64,000 bases of DNA from Bhargavaea changchunensis. Lineage in GTDB: Bacteria; Bacillota; Bacilli; Bacillales_A; Planococcaceae. Shown in pieces: positions 15,118-23,383 of this stretch. The translations under genes were made by a program, and so were the position numbers. The stretch lies in NCBI RefSeq assembly GCF_042665595.1, contig NZ_JBHTCT010000038.1:62001-126000 (forward strand). Direction: 5' to 3'. Below the pieces are notes generated by a model. The model worked only from the letters and a program-made list of their open reading frames with translations. It searched no databases and had not been told where the DNA came from. Numbering within the stretch: position 1 is the first letter of the stretch; each line of letters begins with the position of its first letter.

Positions 15118-16185
15118 TTACATTGAGCCGACCGCTTTCCGGACAGCCGGGGCGACCTCGGTGGCGAGGAGCTCGATGCTCCGGGCGACCTGCTCATACA
15201 GCTGGCCGCCGATGTCCAGCTGTGCGAGGAAGCGGGTATGGCCAAACAATTCATGCTGGCGGAGGATCTTCTCCGTCACTTCTTCCGCGCTGCCTACAAA
15301 TAGTGCATGGTCCGGTCCGGTGACTTGATCGAAGTCCTCACGGCTCATACGGAAGGCCATGCCCCGCTGGCGGTTTACCTCTGCCCAATATCCTGAGTAG
15401 TACGGATAGAATGTGTCCCGTGCGGTTTCCCCGTCTTCTGCAAGGAAGCCGTGTCCGGTGACGCCGACACGGAGTGAATCCGGATCATGCCCTGCCGCCG
15501 CGCCCGCCTGCCTGTACAGATCCGCGAACGGCTTGAACCGGCCAAGCGGTCCGCCGAGGATGGCAAGTGCCATGCCGGCACCGAGCCTTCCTGCACGGAC
15601 CGCACTTTCAGGTGTTCCGCCGACGCCGATCCAGAACGGGATTTCCGGCTGGACGGGACGCGGTGCGATTTCCGCGTTCCGGAGAGGAGAGCGGAAACTC
15701 CCGCTCCAGTCCACGACTTCGTTTTCATTGAGCACACTGAACAGTTCCGCGTTTTCTTCGAACAGTGCATCATAATCCGCCGTATCGAAACCGAACAGAG
15801 GGAACGATTCAATAAAGGCCCCGCGGCCGGCCATGACTTCTGCCCGTCCGTCCGACAGAAGGTCGAGTGTCGCGAAGTCTTCAAAAAGCCGGACAGGATC
15901 GACGGTACTGAGGACGGTCGTCGTGCTCGTCAGCCGGATCTGTTCCGTCGCCTGTGCGACCGCAGCGAGGACAACCGGCGGCGCGGAAACGGCATAGTCC
16001 AGCCGGTGATGTTCTCCGACGCCGAACACATCGAGGCCGAGCCGGTCGGCCAGCTTGGCCGCATCGATGATTTCCTTCAGCCGCTGGCCGGCGGAAAGCG
16101 TCTTTCCGGTATGAGGGTCCCTCACGATATCGCCGAGCGTGTAGATGCCGATCTCAAATGCCGGCTTTTCATTTGATGGATTCAT
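15118..16185 (-). CDS. LLM-class flavin-dependent oxidoreductase (luciferase-like monooxygenase)
   Basis: A 355-residue TIM-barrel protein of the bacterial luciferase superfamily. The N-terminal strand FEIGIYTLGD, the GVGEHHRLDY motif (near residue 55), and QIRLTSTTTVLS are hallmarks of the LLM group that uses reduced FMN and oxygen to oxidise organic substrates. AGGAGTG precedes the ATG by about 10 bases. The next gene on the strand is an FMN reductase, a natural source of FMNH2. It has no nearby sulfonate transporter, so an alkanesulfonate role is not supported. Substrate unknown. Upstream lies a 430-base gap holding a phased repeat array. Confidence 0.9.
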   Translation of the reverse strand: MNPSNEKPAFEIGIYTLGDIVRDPHTGKTLSAGQRLKEIIDAAKLADRLGLDVFGVGEHHRLDYAVSAPPVVLAAVAQATEQIRLTSTTTVLSTVDPVRLFEDFATLDLLSDGRAEVMAGRGAFIESFPLFGFDTADYDALFEENAELFSVLNENEVVDWSGSFRSPLRNAEIAPRPVQPEIPFWIGVGGTPESAVRAGRLGAGMALAILGGPLGRFKPFADLYRQAGAAAGHDPDSLRVGVTGHGFLAEDGETARDTFYPYYSGYWAEVNRQRGMAFRMSREDFDQVTGPDHALFVGSAEEVTEKILRQHELFGHTRFLAQLDIGGQLYEQVARSIELLATEVAPAVRKAVGSM

Positions 16186-16404
16186 CTTCCTGTTTCACTC
16201 CTGAATACAACGGGGCCATGGCCACATCTAGCAGATCCCCGCCTAGAAAATTGTTCTCAAGTTACTTTTCGTAATCAACTATATTTTAATATCTCGATTT
16301 CGTCAAGTCTATTGTGCTGAAAAATGGGGCCACAAAAAAGCCGCCTCCGATTTTTAAGTGGCTGCACATCGTTACGCGGCTGATTTGTGATAACGGCCAC
16401 TGAT

Positions 16405-16540
16405 ACGGAATATGGGCGGTGCGTTTGGAGTACGTGCCCAGCAGTTGGAGTAACGCCGGTACATTTGGAGTAAAGGGCCCCGCGTTTGGAGTAACTCCGG
16501 CCCATTTGGAGCAAGCGCCCCGCGTTTGGAATATCGGCGA
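16405..16540. repeat. Phased repeat array A, core TTTGGAGTAA, 20-bp pitch
   Basis: Seven copies of a core (consensus TTGGAGTA; first and last degenerate) start at 16405, 16425, 16445, 16465, 16486, 16506 and 16526. Spacers of about 10-12 bases are GC-rich and differ from unit to unit. The array lies in the 430-base divergent gap between the LLM and EamA genes. The rest of that gap (16186-16404) holds only AT-rich sequence likely to contain the LLM promoter; I see no gene there. Confidence 0.85.
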
Positions 16541-16615
16541 AACAATAATCTATACACCCGGCCCGGTCATGATTAAAATGACATAGTTGAATTCATGCAG
16601 GAAGGTTGAGCGGTT

Positions 16616-17500
16616 TTGCTGAAATCATATGCCTGGCTGACTTTTTGTGTACTGGTATGGGGAAGTAACTTCGTCTTCGGCAAAATGCTGGTACAGGACT
16701 TTTCCCCTGCCGCACTGACGATGCTCAGATTATTGTTCATCATTCTTTTTCTTGTCGTAATCTCCTTGCCTCGGAAGCGATTGCCTCGTTTGTCCGCGCA
16801 TGACTTCCTGGTGGTCGTGATTCTCGGAATCATCGGCGTATTCATCAATCAGTGGTCCTTCTTCGAAGGGCTTCAAACTGCCGATCCTACCACTTCCGCG
16901 CTGATCCTGGCCACCGCTCCCGTGCTGACCGGATTTCTGGCTGCTGTCTTTCTGAAAGAAAGATTAACGCTCCGAATGATTGCCGGCTCATGCATCGCCA
17001 TATTGGGCATCTTCTTTGTAGTGGCCCAGGGGAATATGTCGTCAATCCGGATTGACCCTGGCCTTTACTGGATCGTCATCACGATGGTGACGTTCGCCAT
17101 CATGGTGATCGTTACCCGGCTCCTTTCCAACAGGGTCGATCCGCTGACGCTCACCCTTTATTCGAATATCGTCGGATGGGCGGTGTCGGTTCCATTTGTC
17201 TTCATATTGGATCGCCCGCTCAAGGTCAGCACGGAATGGTCCCATTGGATGCTGCTGATTGTGACAGCGGTTGTCGTCCACGGCGCGGCCAATCTCATCT
17301 GGAATCAGCAGATCCGGTACGTGGATGCCTCAAAAGCATCGATTTTATCCAATCTGGAGCCGTTTGTGGCAATGGTCATGGGCCTCATCCTTTTGGGCAA
17401 TCCCATCACCGGCTACCAGGTCCTCGGCTCCCTGTTCATCATCGGGGGTGTCCTTTTGTCGACGTATCAGTGGAGAGTGCGACTGAAAAGCAAAAAGTGA
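16616..17500 (+). CDS. EamA/DMT-superfamily exporter
   Basis: A 294-residue inner-membrane protein with ten predicted spans in two EamA repeats (about 5-140 and 150-285), as in RhaT/YdcZ-type drug/metabolite exporters. The first helix, AWLTFCVLVWGSNFVFGK, has the W-G-x-N-F motif that opens EamA domains, and the second repeat ends in the usual VLGSLFIIGGVLLS. The start is TTG 16616, about 10 bases after AGGAAGG. It stands alone between the repeat array and a hairpin terminator. Family members export amino acids, nucleosides or metabolites; nothing here tells which. Confidence 0.9.
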   Translation: MLKSYAWLTFCVLVWGSNFVFGKMLVQDFSPAALTMLRLLFIILFLVVISLPRKRLPRLSAHDFLVVVILGIIGVFINQWSFFEGLQTADPTTSALILATAPVLTGFLAAVFLKERLTLRMIAGSCIAILGIFFVVAQGNMSSIRIDPGLYWIVITMVTFAIMVIVTRLLSNRVDPLTLTLYSNIVGWAVSVPFVFILDRPLKVSTEWSHWMLLIVTAVVVHGAANLIWNQQIRYVDASKASILSNLEPFVAMVMGLILLGNPITGYQVLGSLFIIGGVLLSTYQWRVRLKSKK

Positions 17501-17525
17501 CGGCGCGTCACCGTCCACAAGAAAC

Positions 17526-17558
17526 GCCCGGCCTGGGAAACCCGGCCGGGCACTTTTC
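17526..17558. terminator. Terminator between EamA and cupin genes
   Basis: Eight-bp GC stem gcccggcc/ggccgggc (17526-17533 with 17544-17551), extended by pairing inside the loop, followed by acttttct. It lies between convergent genes. Confidence 0.75.
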
Positions 17559-17561
17559 TGT

Positions 17562-17879
17562 CTAACCGATCTTCGTCAAGGTTCCGAACAATGTCGTCCG
17601 GTTGTCCCCGTTGTTCTCAAAACCGATCATTTCTTTCTCGTCACAGAACAGGACGTCCCCTTCGGTGGCCATCACTTCCTCCCCGTCTACGGTGAATGTG
17701 CCGCTCCCTTCGATCACGACCAGATACAGTTCCTTTCCCGGATGGCTGTGGGCTTTCATCACCTGGCCTGGAGAAAAGTTCAGTGTGAATGCCGTGCTGT
17801 GCCCGTTTTTCATGAAATCGACTTTCGTAAACCGGTTGTCGTCATACTGCTGAAATGCCTTGAGCGCCTGATGGTCCAT
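17562..17879 (-). CDS. Single-domain cupin protein
   Basis: A 105-residue cupin. Motif 1 is seen as HSHPGKELYLVVIEG (two His and one Glu as metal ligands), and the strand pattern continues through GEEVMATEGDVLFCDEKE to the end; the usual motif 2 histidine is not obvious, so the metal site may be incomplete. ATG 17879 is chosen because GAAGGAGG lies 7 bases upstream; a TTG two codons earlier overlaps the spacing. Small cupins of this kind bind metals or small ligands and often act as isomerases or dioxygenases. Stand-alone gene; function not known. Confidence 0.85.
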   Translation of the reverse strand: MDHQALKAFQQYDDNRFTKVDFMKNGHSTAFTLNFSPGQVMKAHSHPGKELYLVVIEGSGTFTVDGEEVMATEGDVLFCDEKEMIGFENNGDNRTTLFGTLTKIG

Positions 17880-18008
17880 GTGCAAGCCTCCTTCAAAGTG
17901 TTGGTATTTGTACTATACCGTTGTCGGAAAGATCGAAAACCTGATGACCTTGTATATAATGGAGCAAGGGGAATGTATAGGGGGGCCACGGATAGAAGGG
18001 GGCATTTC

Positions 18009-18314
18009 ATGATGGCGGGCTTTGAAGTGTTTATTTTCATCGCATTAGGTGCAACACTCCTAATGGTGATCGCGTCGATCGTTCTTCAAAAATCAATGCC
18101 GGAGAAGAAAAAACAATATCTGAGATTTGGTTTTCTGGGTCTGCTGATCCTGAGCTTAGGAATTTTTATTTTTAGTTTCTATATCGGAGGTTGGCAGGGG
18201 ATCGGTTATGGCTTTATGGCCATCTCGATTCTGGTCGGCACTTTATTGGGTGGACTGATTAACGTGGTTACAGATTTCATGAGACGCAGCAAATTGATTA
18301 ATAAACAAGAATAA
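18009..18314 (+). CDS. YesK-like small membrane protein
   Basis: A 101-residue protein with three hydrophobic spans (about 5-25, 38-58 and 64-86) and a positively charged tail (MRRSKLINKQE). Size and layout match YesK-type proteins of Bacillus, whose function is unknown. The start is ATG 18009 with GAAGGGGG 7 bases upstream; a second ATG follows directly. A TATAAT at 17955-17960 is a likely -10 box, without a clear -35. It is convergent with the following minus-strand cluster. Confidence 0.7.
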   Translation: MMAGFEVFIFIALGATLLMVIASIVLQKSMPEKKKQYLRFGFLGLLILSLGIFIFSFYIGGWQGIGYGFMAISILVGTLLGGLINVVTDFMRRSKLINKQE

Positions 18315-18362
18315 ACCTCCAAAACCATTATTGGTTTGAAGGCACTGCAAAGGGACCCTCTT

Positions 18363-18773
18363 TCAAAATATCCAGGGTTCCTTTTTGAATGCCGCAAGTT
18401 GCCTGACGGCCTGGCGGATCGCTTCCCCGCCAGGCGGCAGGCCGACCGTTCCGCGGGAGCGTTGCACAGATCGGTCATCATAACGGACCGTCACCTCATA
18501 TGTCCTGCCCTCCAGAACCGGCGAACCTAAATCCGTTTTCCACTCACTGATCGTGAATTCGGTACTGAGGGAATCGAGGAAGGACGCCGTTTTTTCGGGA
18601 TCGACGTTGTACTCATCCTTTATGTGGCGCATGCCGCGTTCGTTTTCCCCTTTAGTCGAGAGGACTTCATGGACAATAAGGCCGTCCCTGGTGATCCTGA
18701 CGTCGTGGACGCGTTCCTGATTTGGCAGGAGCGGGCCGCTTTCGGTGGTTTCAATACGGATTTCGGTGATCAC
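18363..18773 (-). CDS. Uncharacterised 136-residue protein
   Basis: I do not recognise this family. The protein is 136 residues, soluble, acidic to neutral, with alternating strands and a C-terminal helix (GEAIRQAVRQLAAF). Strands such as TYEVTVRYDDRSVQRSRG recall small inhibitor-like beta proteins, but the likeness is weak. GTG 18773 follows GAGGAGG by 7 bases. It starts 20 bases after the stop of the CPBP protease gene, and so is probably co-translated with it; a partner or substrate relation is possible but unproven. Confidence 0.6.
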   Translation of the reverse strand: MITEIRIETTESGPLLPNQERVHDVRITRDGLIVHEVLSTKGENERGMRHIKDEYNVDPEKTASFLDSLSTEFTISEWKTDLGSPVLEGRTYEVTVRYDDRSVQRSRGTVGLPPGGEAIRQAVRQLAAFKKEPWIF

Positions 18774-18793
18774 GGACAGGCCTCCTCTTTTTC

Positions 18794-19579
18794 TCAAACT
18801 GCTGACTTTCTTTTTATGATGTTCAGGTTGTTCCATCCTTTTCCGTAAGCCATCGCCATCAGGCCCAGCACCAGCGCATAAAACAGGAACTTGGACAGTT
18901 CCTCCTGTTCGGCTGTGCCGGATTGCAGACCGTCGGACAGGTAGAAGACATTCAGCATTCCATGCAGGATGGCGGCTGGAATGACTGACCGGCCGGCTTC
19001 TCTGACGTAGGTGAGCGTCATGGAGACCAAGAACAGCAGACCGATGTAAGTTGTGATTCCCGTCCACAAATCCCCATACCCTTTATAAAAAACGGCAATC
19101 GGCAAGTGCCACAGCGACCAGGCTGCAGCTATGATGACAGCCGTCCTGAACAGGGGATGGTTTTTCCGCAGATGGTGATGAAAGTTCCCGCGCCAAACCA
19201 CTTCTTCCAATAATGCGGACAAGGTCGCAACGGTCAGGCCGATCACGAACAACAGACCCAGTTCCTTCTCCTGCTCAAACAGGAACTGTATGCCATGATA
19301 GCTGAGATAGACGTGAAAAGTGATTCCCAACAAGACCGGAAATAATATAGAAAACAACATGCTCTTCAAGTTCGGACGGAACAGTCCCAGTGTGGATCTG
19401 ACCGGGAGTTTACAATAAACAGCCTGATATGCTAAAACGACGATCAGCGGGACTGCCATCACCGCTCCCAGAAACGCGCGTCCGTCCTCCAAATTGACAA
19501 GGACCGCATGGACAAGGAAAGTGACCAAGAAGATGAAGGCTATAGACGTTCCAACAATATTCTTCCGGTTTTGCTTCAC
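18794..19579 (-). CDS. CPBP-family intramembrane metalloprotease
   Basis: A 261-residue membrane protein with about seven or eight spans. The CPBP (Abi/CaaX protease) motifs are all present: EE at 125-126 with Arg130 (ALLEEVVWRG), His158 in SLWHLPIAVF, and a late HGMLN. These glutamates and histidines bind the zinc used for cleavage inside the membrane. Bacterial members serve in bacteriocin immunity, surface-protein handling or stress signalling. The start is GTG 19579 after AGGGAGTGG. Followed 20 bases later by an unknown small gene. Confidence 0.88.
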   Translation of the reverse strand: MKQNRKNIVGTSIAFIFLVTFLVHAVLVNLEDGRAFLGAVMAVPLIVVLAYQAVYCKLPVRSTLGLFRPNLKSMLFSILFPVLLGITFHVYLSYHGIQFLFEQEKELGLLFVIGLTVATLSALLEEVVWRGNFHHHLRKNHPLFRTAVIIAAAWSLWHLPIAVFYKGYGDLWTGITTYIGLLFLVSMTLTYVREAGRSVIPAAILHGMLNVFYLSDGLQSGTAEQEELSKFLFYALVLGLMAMAYGKGWNNLNIIKRKSAV

Positions 19580-19666
19580 CCACCCACTCCCTCTCAGCTA
19601 CTCTTCAGCAATCTTATCCAACACAGTATTCATTACGGAGTTTGCCTCCTCGTTTACATTCTTTCC

Positions 19667-20626
19667 TTAAGTGGTGCCTGCCTCCAACGCTCCCATTGCC
19701 CTCTTTTTCATTTCTTCCACATCCACCGTCTGCCGTTTTCCGGATCCCTCAAGCACACAGCGTTGGACGGGCAGATTCAGGATGCGGTTCATGAACCCCA
19801 GTTCGTCCGGATAATCCACTATCAGCTCTCCTGTTTCAGGATAGCCGTGCTCCTTCTGCCAGTCGATCAGCCCTCTGCAGAAGTTGGGGTTATTGGGGAT
19901 CTCAATCTGGTCAAATAGATTTTCCGGCAGCAGATGTCTCGCAATGTGATAAAGGCCGTGGGCTTCCGTGCACAGGCTTTTGTAGAGTTTCGGCCTGTCC
20001 ACTCTCCTGGAAGTCTTACAGACATTGCCCAATGCTTCTGTAGCCCGATCTGCATCCCGGTCCGCAATCGCCAACAGATATTCCATGATCGCTTTTTCCC
20101 ACAGGCCTTTTTTCTGGCCTAGCAGTTTCGTCCCTTCCGTATAAGCCGCATCCAGCCATTCATCATTCCGGTACCATAAAGCCATCAATAAATTACTTGT
20201 TTTCACAAAAGGCGGATAGCCGTTCTTGCCCAGACCCAGTTCTTCCGGTAAACAGGCTTCAACCGTCTCCACGTGATTGGAGGCCATGGCGTCCAAGACC
20301 TTCCAAAAGTTCCCGCTGTGGTCATATCCTCCAGAGCTGAATTTTGAGAGTTCATGCTTGCTGTTGTGGTAAATCGCGTTATGGAGCATTTCGTAGTCCT
20401 GTTTCTGAAAGGCCAGATATAACCCGGTCAGATATGGATTTTGCAAAAGATATTTATAGCCGAATGGATCGATTTCTTTCCCGGCTTCCGTTGCTTTTTC
20501 GTGAAGTCTCTTATAGGTTTCTTTCTGTTCTTGCAGATACTCCTCTAAATCCTCGTAGGTATACAGGTATTCTGTCACTTCCGGGTCACGGTATAGCTTC
20601 AGGTATTCTTTAGCGATCTTCTCCAA
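19667..20626 (-). CDS. Uncharacterised alpha-helical protein, 319 residues
   Basis: I cannot name the family. The protein is soluble and almost entirely helical, with pieces such as TSNLLMALWYRNDEWLDAA and AIMEYLLAIADRDADRATEA that look like helical-hairpin repeats. Such all-helical proteins include some polymorphic-toxin immunity families (an Imm49-like design is conceivable), but I cannot support that firmly and there is no toxin nearby. TTG 20626 is chosen from the AGGGGGAGA site; it overlaps the end of the GNAT gene by 17 bases, so translation is probably coupled. Confidence 0.65.
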   Translation of the reverse strand: MEKIAKEYLKLYRDPEVTEYLYTYEDLEEYLQEQKETYKRLHEKATEAGKEIDPFGYKYLLQNPYLTGLYLAFQKQDYEMLHNAIYHNSKHELSKFSSGGYDHSGNFWKVLDAMASNHVETVEACLPEELGLGKNGYPPFVKTSNLLMALWYRNDEWLDAAYTEGTKLLGQKKGLWEKAIMEYLLAIADRDADRATEALGNVCKTSRRVDRPKLYKSLCTEAHGLYHIARHLLPENLFDQIEIPNNPNFCRGLIDWQKEHGYPETGELIVDYPDELGFMNRILNLPVQRCVLEGSGKRQTVDVEEMKKRAMGALEAGTT

Positions 20627-21209
20627 TGGTCTCCCCCTTTCCGCTTGAGCCAGTCTTCTCCCATAGCGCAAGATCTTCTTTCAGGATGGAATACATGTAA
20701 AGGTCGTCGAATTTGCCCCGCCCGTATTCATAATGGCGCAGGAGCCCTTCCCTCAGGAATCCGTTTTTCTCGACCAGCCGGAGGGAAGGTTCGTTTTTAG
20801 GTTCGATCAGCGCCTCGATCCGCTCCAGCCTCAGTTGGTCGAATCCATACCGGACAACCGCCTGCAGCGCCTCGCTTGCAATCCCTTTCCCCCAATGCTC
20901 CCGGCTGAGTTCATAACCGATTTCAGCCCGGAAATGCTTGGGCTCCCGGTTATGAAAGCCGCAGCTTCCGATCATTTTTCCGGTCTCCATGAGCGTGATG
21001 CCCCACCGGATGCCGCTGCCTTCTTCGACAAGGGATCGGTACCAATGGATTTCATCCAGTACGTCCTCCGTCGTTTGGAAAGGTTCCATGCCGGTATATT
21101 CCATCACTTCAGGATCCGACAGGTAGCGCAGCATATCGTCTGCATCAGCGGGAGTGGCTGCCCTCAAGTGCAGCCTTTCAGTCGTAATAACAGGAAACGG
21201 TGCTTCCAT
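20610..21209 (-). CDS. GNAT-family N-acetyltransferase (RimJ/RimL type)
   Basis: A 199-residue GNAT enzyme of the group with RimJ/RimL and YjcK. It opens with TERLHLRAATPADADDM, has the acetyl-CoA loop in REHWGKGIASEAL (about 111-123), and the late N-x-x-S-x-x-x-x-x-K-x-G-F motif (NEPSLRLVEKNGF). Acts in the cytoplasm, acetylating a protein N terminus or small amine; target unknown. GGGAGG precedes the ATG. Overlaps the following gene by 17 bases. Confidence 0.9.
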   Translation of the reverse strand: MEAPFPVITTERLHLRAATPADADDMLRYLSDPEVMEYTGMEPFQTTEDVLDEIHWYRSLVEEGSGIRWGITLMETGKMIGSCGFHNREPKHFRAEIGYELSREHWGKGIASEALQAVVRYGFDQLRLERIEALIEPKNEPSLRLVEKNGFLREGLLRHYEYGRGKFDDLYMYSILKEDLALWEKTGSSGKGETIGEDR

Positions 21210-21229
21210 TTTTGTTACCTCCCAATAAA

Positions 21230-21259
21230 ATGGCCGGTCCCATTGATCCGGGCCGGCCT
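21230..21259 (-). terminator. Terminator after the VOC gene
   Basis: GC-rich hairpin with arms ggccgg/ccggcc and an inner ccc/ggg pair, followed on the minus strand by attttatt. Confidence 0.65.
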
Positions 21260-21263
21260 TCTG

Positions 21264-21635
21264 TTATCTGTGCTGGTCCACCAGAATCGGATTACCGTCC
21301 GGGTCTTCGATCACGAAGTGGGCCGGTCCTTCAGATGATGGGTCAGCCTCCGTGATAAACTGCATCCCCTTTGCCTTGAGCTCTTCCTGAAGTTCCCTGA
21401 CGTCCCTGAATGGATTCACTTCTTCGGCACTACTGTTCCATCCCGGGTTGAACGTCAGCATGTTCTTCTCGAACATCCCCTGGAAAAGTCCAATCACGCA
21501 GTCTTCATTTTTCAGAATCAGCCAGCCGCTTTCCTCGTCTCCGCCGAGCGCGGAAAAGCCGAGCTTCTCATAGAATTCCTTGGATGCCTGAAGATCCTTT
21601 ACGGTCAGGCTAAGCGAAAATGCCCCGATTCCCAT
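21264..21635 (-). CDS. VOC-family (glyoxalase/bleomycin-resistance fold) protein
   Basis: A 123-residue single VOC module made of two beta-alpha-beta-beta-beta units: FSLSLTVKDLQASKEFYEKL near the start and HFVIEDPDGNPILVDQ at the end are the family hallmarks. The middle lacks some metal ligands, so it may be a lyase, a binding protein or an enzyme of unknown substrate. ATG 21635 has GGGGAGG 7 bases upstream; a longer in-frame start lacks a ribosome site. It lies 31 bases after the serine hydrolase gene, likely the same transcript. Confidence 0.85.
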   Translation of the reverse strand: MGIGAFSLSLTVKDLQASKEFYEKLGFSALGGDEESGWLILKNEDCVIGLFQGMFEKNMLTFNPGWNSSAEEVNPFRDVRELQEELKAKGMQFITEADPSSEGPAHFVIEDPDGNPILVDQHR

Positions 21636-21666
21636 TGGCAAGTCCTCCCCCGGTTTCATGGTTGGA

Positions 21667-22974
21667 TTAATTTCCGTGTACACTCTTCAAATAACGTTTC
21701 CTTGTTCCGTAAGGATCCGTATGGGTCAAGCTTTGCTTTTGCAGATCGATGACCAACTCATCGTTCAAATATCTTCCCTTGAGCCTGATCTGCCGGCTGT
21801 CTGCAATGACGGGTATGACTTCACAGTTGTAGACCACTCCGTACATCTTCAGCAGGGCGACAAATACCCGGTCCCCTTCCGAAAAGATGCTCAGCTGCCC
21901 CTGATCCGAGTGATACATTCCGATAATGGCCGCAATCAGCCGCTCATCCGGAACGATGGTAGCCGGCGAAGGGAGTGCACAATCTCTCTGTTCAAATACA
22001 ACAGAGGCAATGTCTTTTGCGATCCGGTCTACCGGGGTCAAGCCGAAATTGCTCAGAACGATAACTGCCAACTCTTCTTCCGGGTAACGAAGGTAATACG
22101 ACGCGAAGCCGTTTACGTCACCGAAGTGTTCCCAGCGGGTGCGCCTGCCCCCATCTTTTTCTTCGTCCGTAAAGAACCAGTGGTATCCGCACATATCGTT
22201 GTGCCGGGTGAACATCTTCACGAACGGTTCCCGACCGAAAATGCTTTCCCCATCGAGGGCCTGGTCCCAGACGAGCAGGTCTTCTGCAGTCGAATATATA
22301 CTGTACGCACCAGTCGCCACTGTCATGTCGATCCACTCTGCACGCCTGATGTCCCGGTCGAGCGAGTAGCCCTGGGCATACTGGCTAATGACCGTCCTAC
22401 CGCCATCACTGCCGGTGTTTTTCATGCCGAGCGGCTTAAATACCTGTTCTTGCATATAATCTCCGTAGCTGAGACCGGTCACTTTTTCGATGATGGCAGC
22501 CAGGATCGTATAACCGGAGTTCGAATATCCGGCCTGGCTGCCGGGCCCGAATTCCGGAGGCAGTTCTCTAATGGCTTCCATCAACGTTTGCATCGTGGCC
22601 GGCAGTCTCATCATCCGTGTCCAATAGTCCGGATGTGAAGCAAAATCGGCCACGCCGCTCATATGGGAAAGCAGCTGATGGATGGTGATTTTGTCGCCTG
22701 CCGGAAAATCACTGAAGAAACGGCTGATCGGGTCTTCCCTCCGAAGAACGCCCTTCTCCTCCAGATGAAGGATCGCCATCGCAGTAAACGCTTTTGACAA
22801 CGATCCGATTTTGAACCTGGTGTTGGAGGAGTTAGGGACACCAAACCCATGATCCGCCATGCCATAACCTTTGCAAAAGACGGTCTTTCCCTGATGCCGG
22901 ACCGCAATGGCGCCGCTAAAATAGCCGTGCGCATCCAGCGAATCTACATACTTCCTGATTAATTCTGTTTCCAT
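21667..22974 (-). CDS. Beta-lactamase-family serine hydrolase (class C fold)
   Basis: A 435-residue protein of the class C beta-lactamase/DD-peptidase/esterase fold. The SxxK motif is Ser58-Leu-Ser-Lys61 (KIGSLSKAF) and the YxN motif is seen in AGYSNSGYTIL. A C-terminal lipocalin-like beta domain follows from about residue 330. There is no signal peptide, so it probably acts inside the cell as an esterase or peptidase rather than a secreted lactamase. ATG 22974 is preceded by GGAGG at 5 bases. It heads a short unit with the VOC gene. Confidence 0.88.
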   Translation of the reverse strand: METELIRKYVDSLDAHGYFSGAIAVRHQGKTVFCKGYGMADHGFGVPNSSNTRFKIGSLSKAFTAMAILHLEEKGVLRREDPISRFFSDFPAGDKITIHQLLSHMSGVADFASHPDYWTRMMRLPATMQTLMEAIRELPPEFGPGSQAGYSNSGYTILAAIIEKVTGLSYGDYMQEQVFKPLGMKNTGSDGGRTVISQYAQGYSLDRDIRRAEWIDMTVATGAYSIYSTAEDLLVWDQALDGESIFGREPFVKMFTRHNDMCGYHWFFTDEEKDGGRRTRWEHFGDVNGFASYYLRYPEEELAVIVLSNFGLTPVDRIAKDIASVVFEQRDCALPSPATIVPDERLIAAIIGMYHSDQGQLSIFSEGDRVFVALLKMYGVVYNCEVIPVIADSRQIRLKGRYLNDELVIDLQKQSLTHTDPYGTRKRYLKSVHGN

Positions 22975-23035
22975 AAAATCCTCCGGGTTAGTTCCAGAAC
23001 CTTCATTCAAAGTCCCGTTAGGTAAAGTAAAAATC

Positions 23036-23383
23036 TTATAGTCGGCTTAAATGGGTGTCCTTAAAACGGGTCGGATACTTGAGTCCATAGCCGAGCATCC
23101 GGTCCATCCCGATATGGGCCAGCCAGATGAGGCCGATTGCCAGAATGCCCCCGCTGTTAAAGAGGAGCCCTGCGATGATCAAGATGATCGGGACAGAAGT
23201 GGTGTGAAAGTAGTTATACATCTTGGCGCCTGTCTTCAGATCGACCATGTACCCGAGCGCGGCAAGATCCGGTGCGAAAAGCAGGATGAAAAACATCGGC
23301 CAGCTCAATGAATGGGAAGCATACAGGTACAGGGCAAACAGCAGCATGGCCAAGCCTTCGACATGCAGAAGAATCCTCACCAT
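23036..23383 (-). CDS. DUF4260 small membrane protein
   Basis: A 115-residue protein with three to four hydrophobic spans. The ending GYGLKYPTRFKDTHLSRL is typical of the DUF4260 family, whose role is unknown. The ATG overlaps the last seven bases of the upstream NUDIX gene, so the two are co-translated. GAGG lies a suitable distance upstream within that gene. Confidence 0.85.
   Translation of the reverse strand: MVRILLHVEGLAMLLFALYLYASHSLSWPMFFILLFAPDLAALGYMVDLKTGAKMYNYFHTTSVPIILIIAGLLFNSGGILAIGLIWLAHIGMDRMLGYGLKYPTRFKDTHLSRL

Noticed and set aside
16275..16557. Repeat-rich short frames in the gap holding array A
   Set aside because: They are translations of the phased array in various frames, without start signals.
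18316..18345. Terminator after the YesK-like gene
   Set aside because: Pairing is imperfect and no T run follows on either strand.
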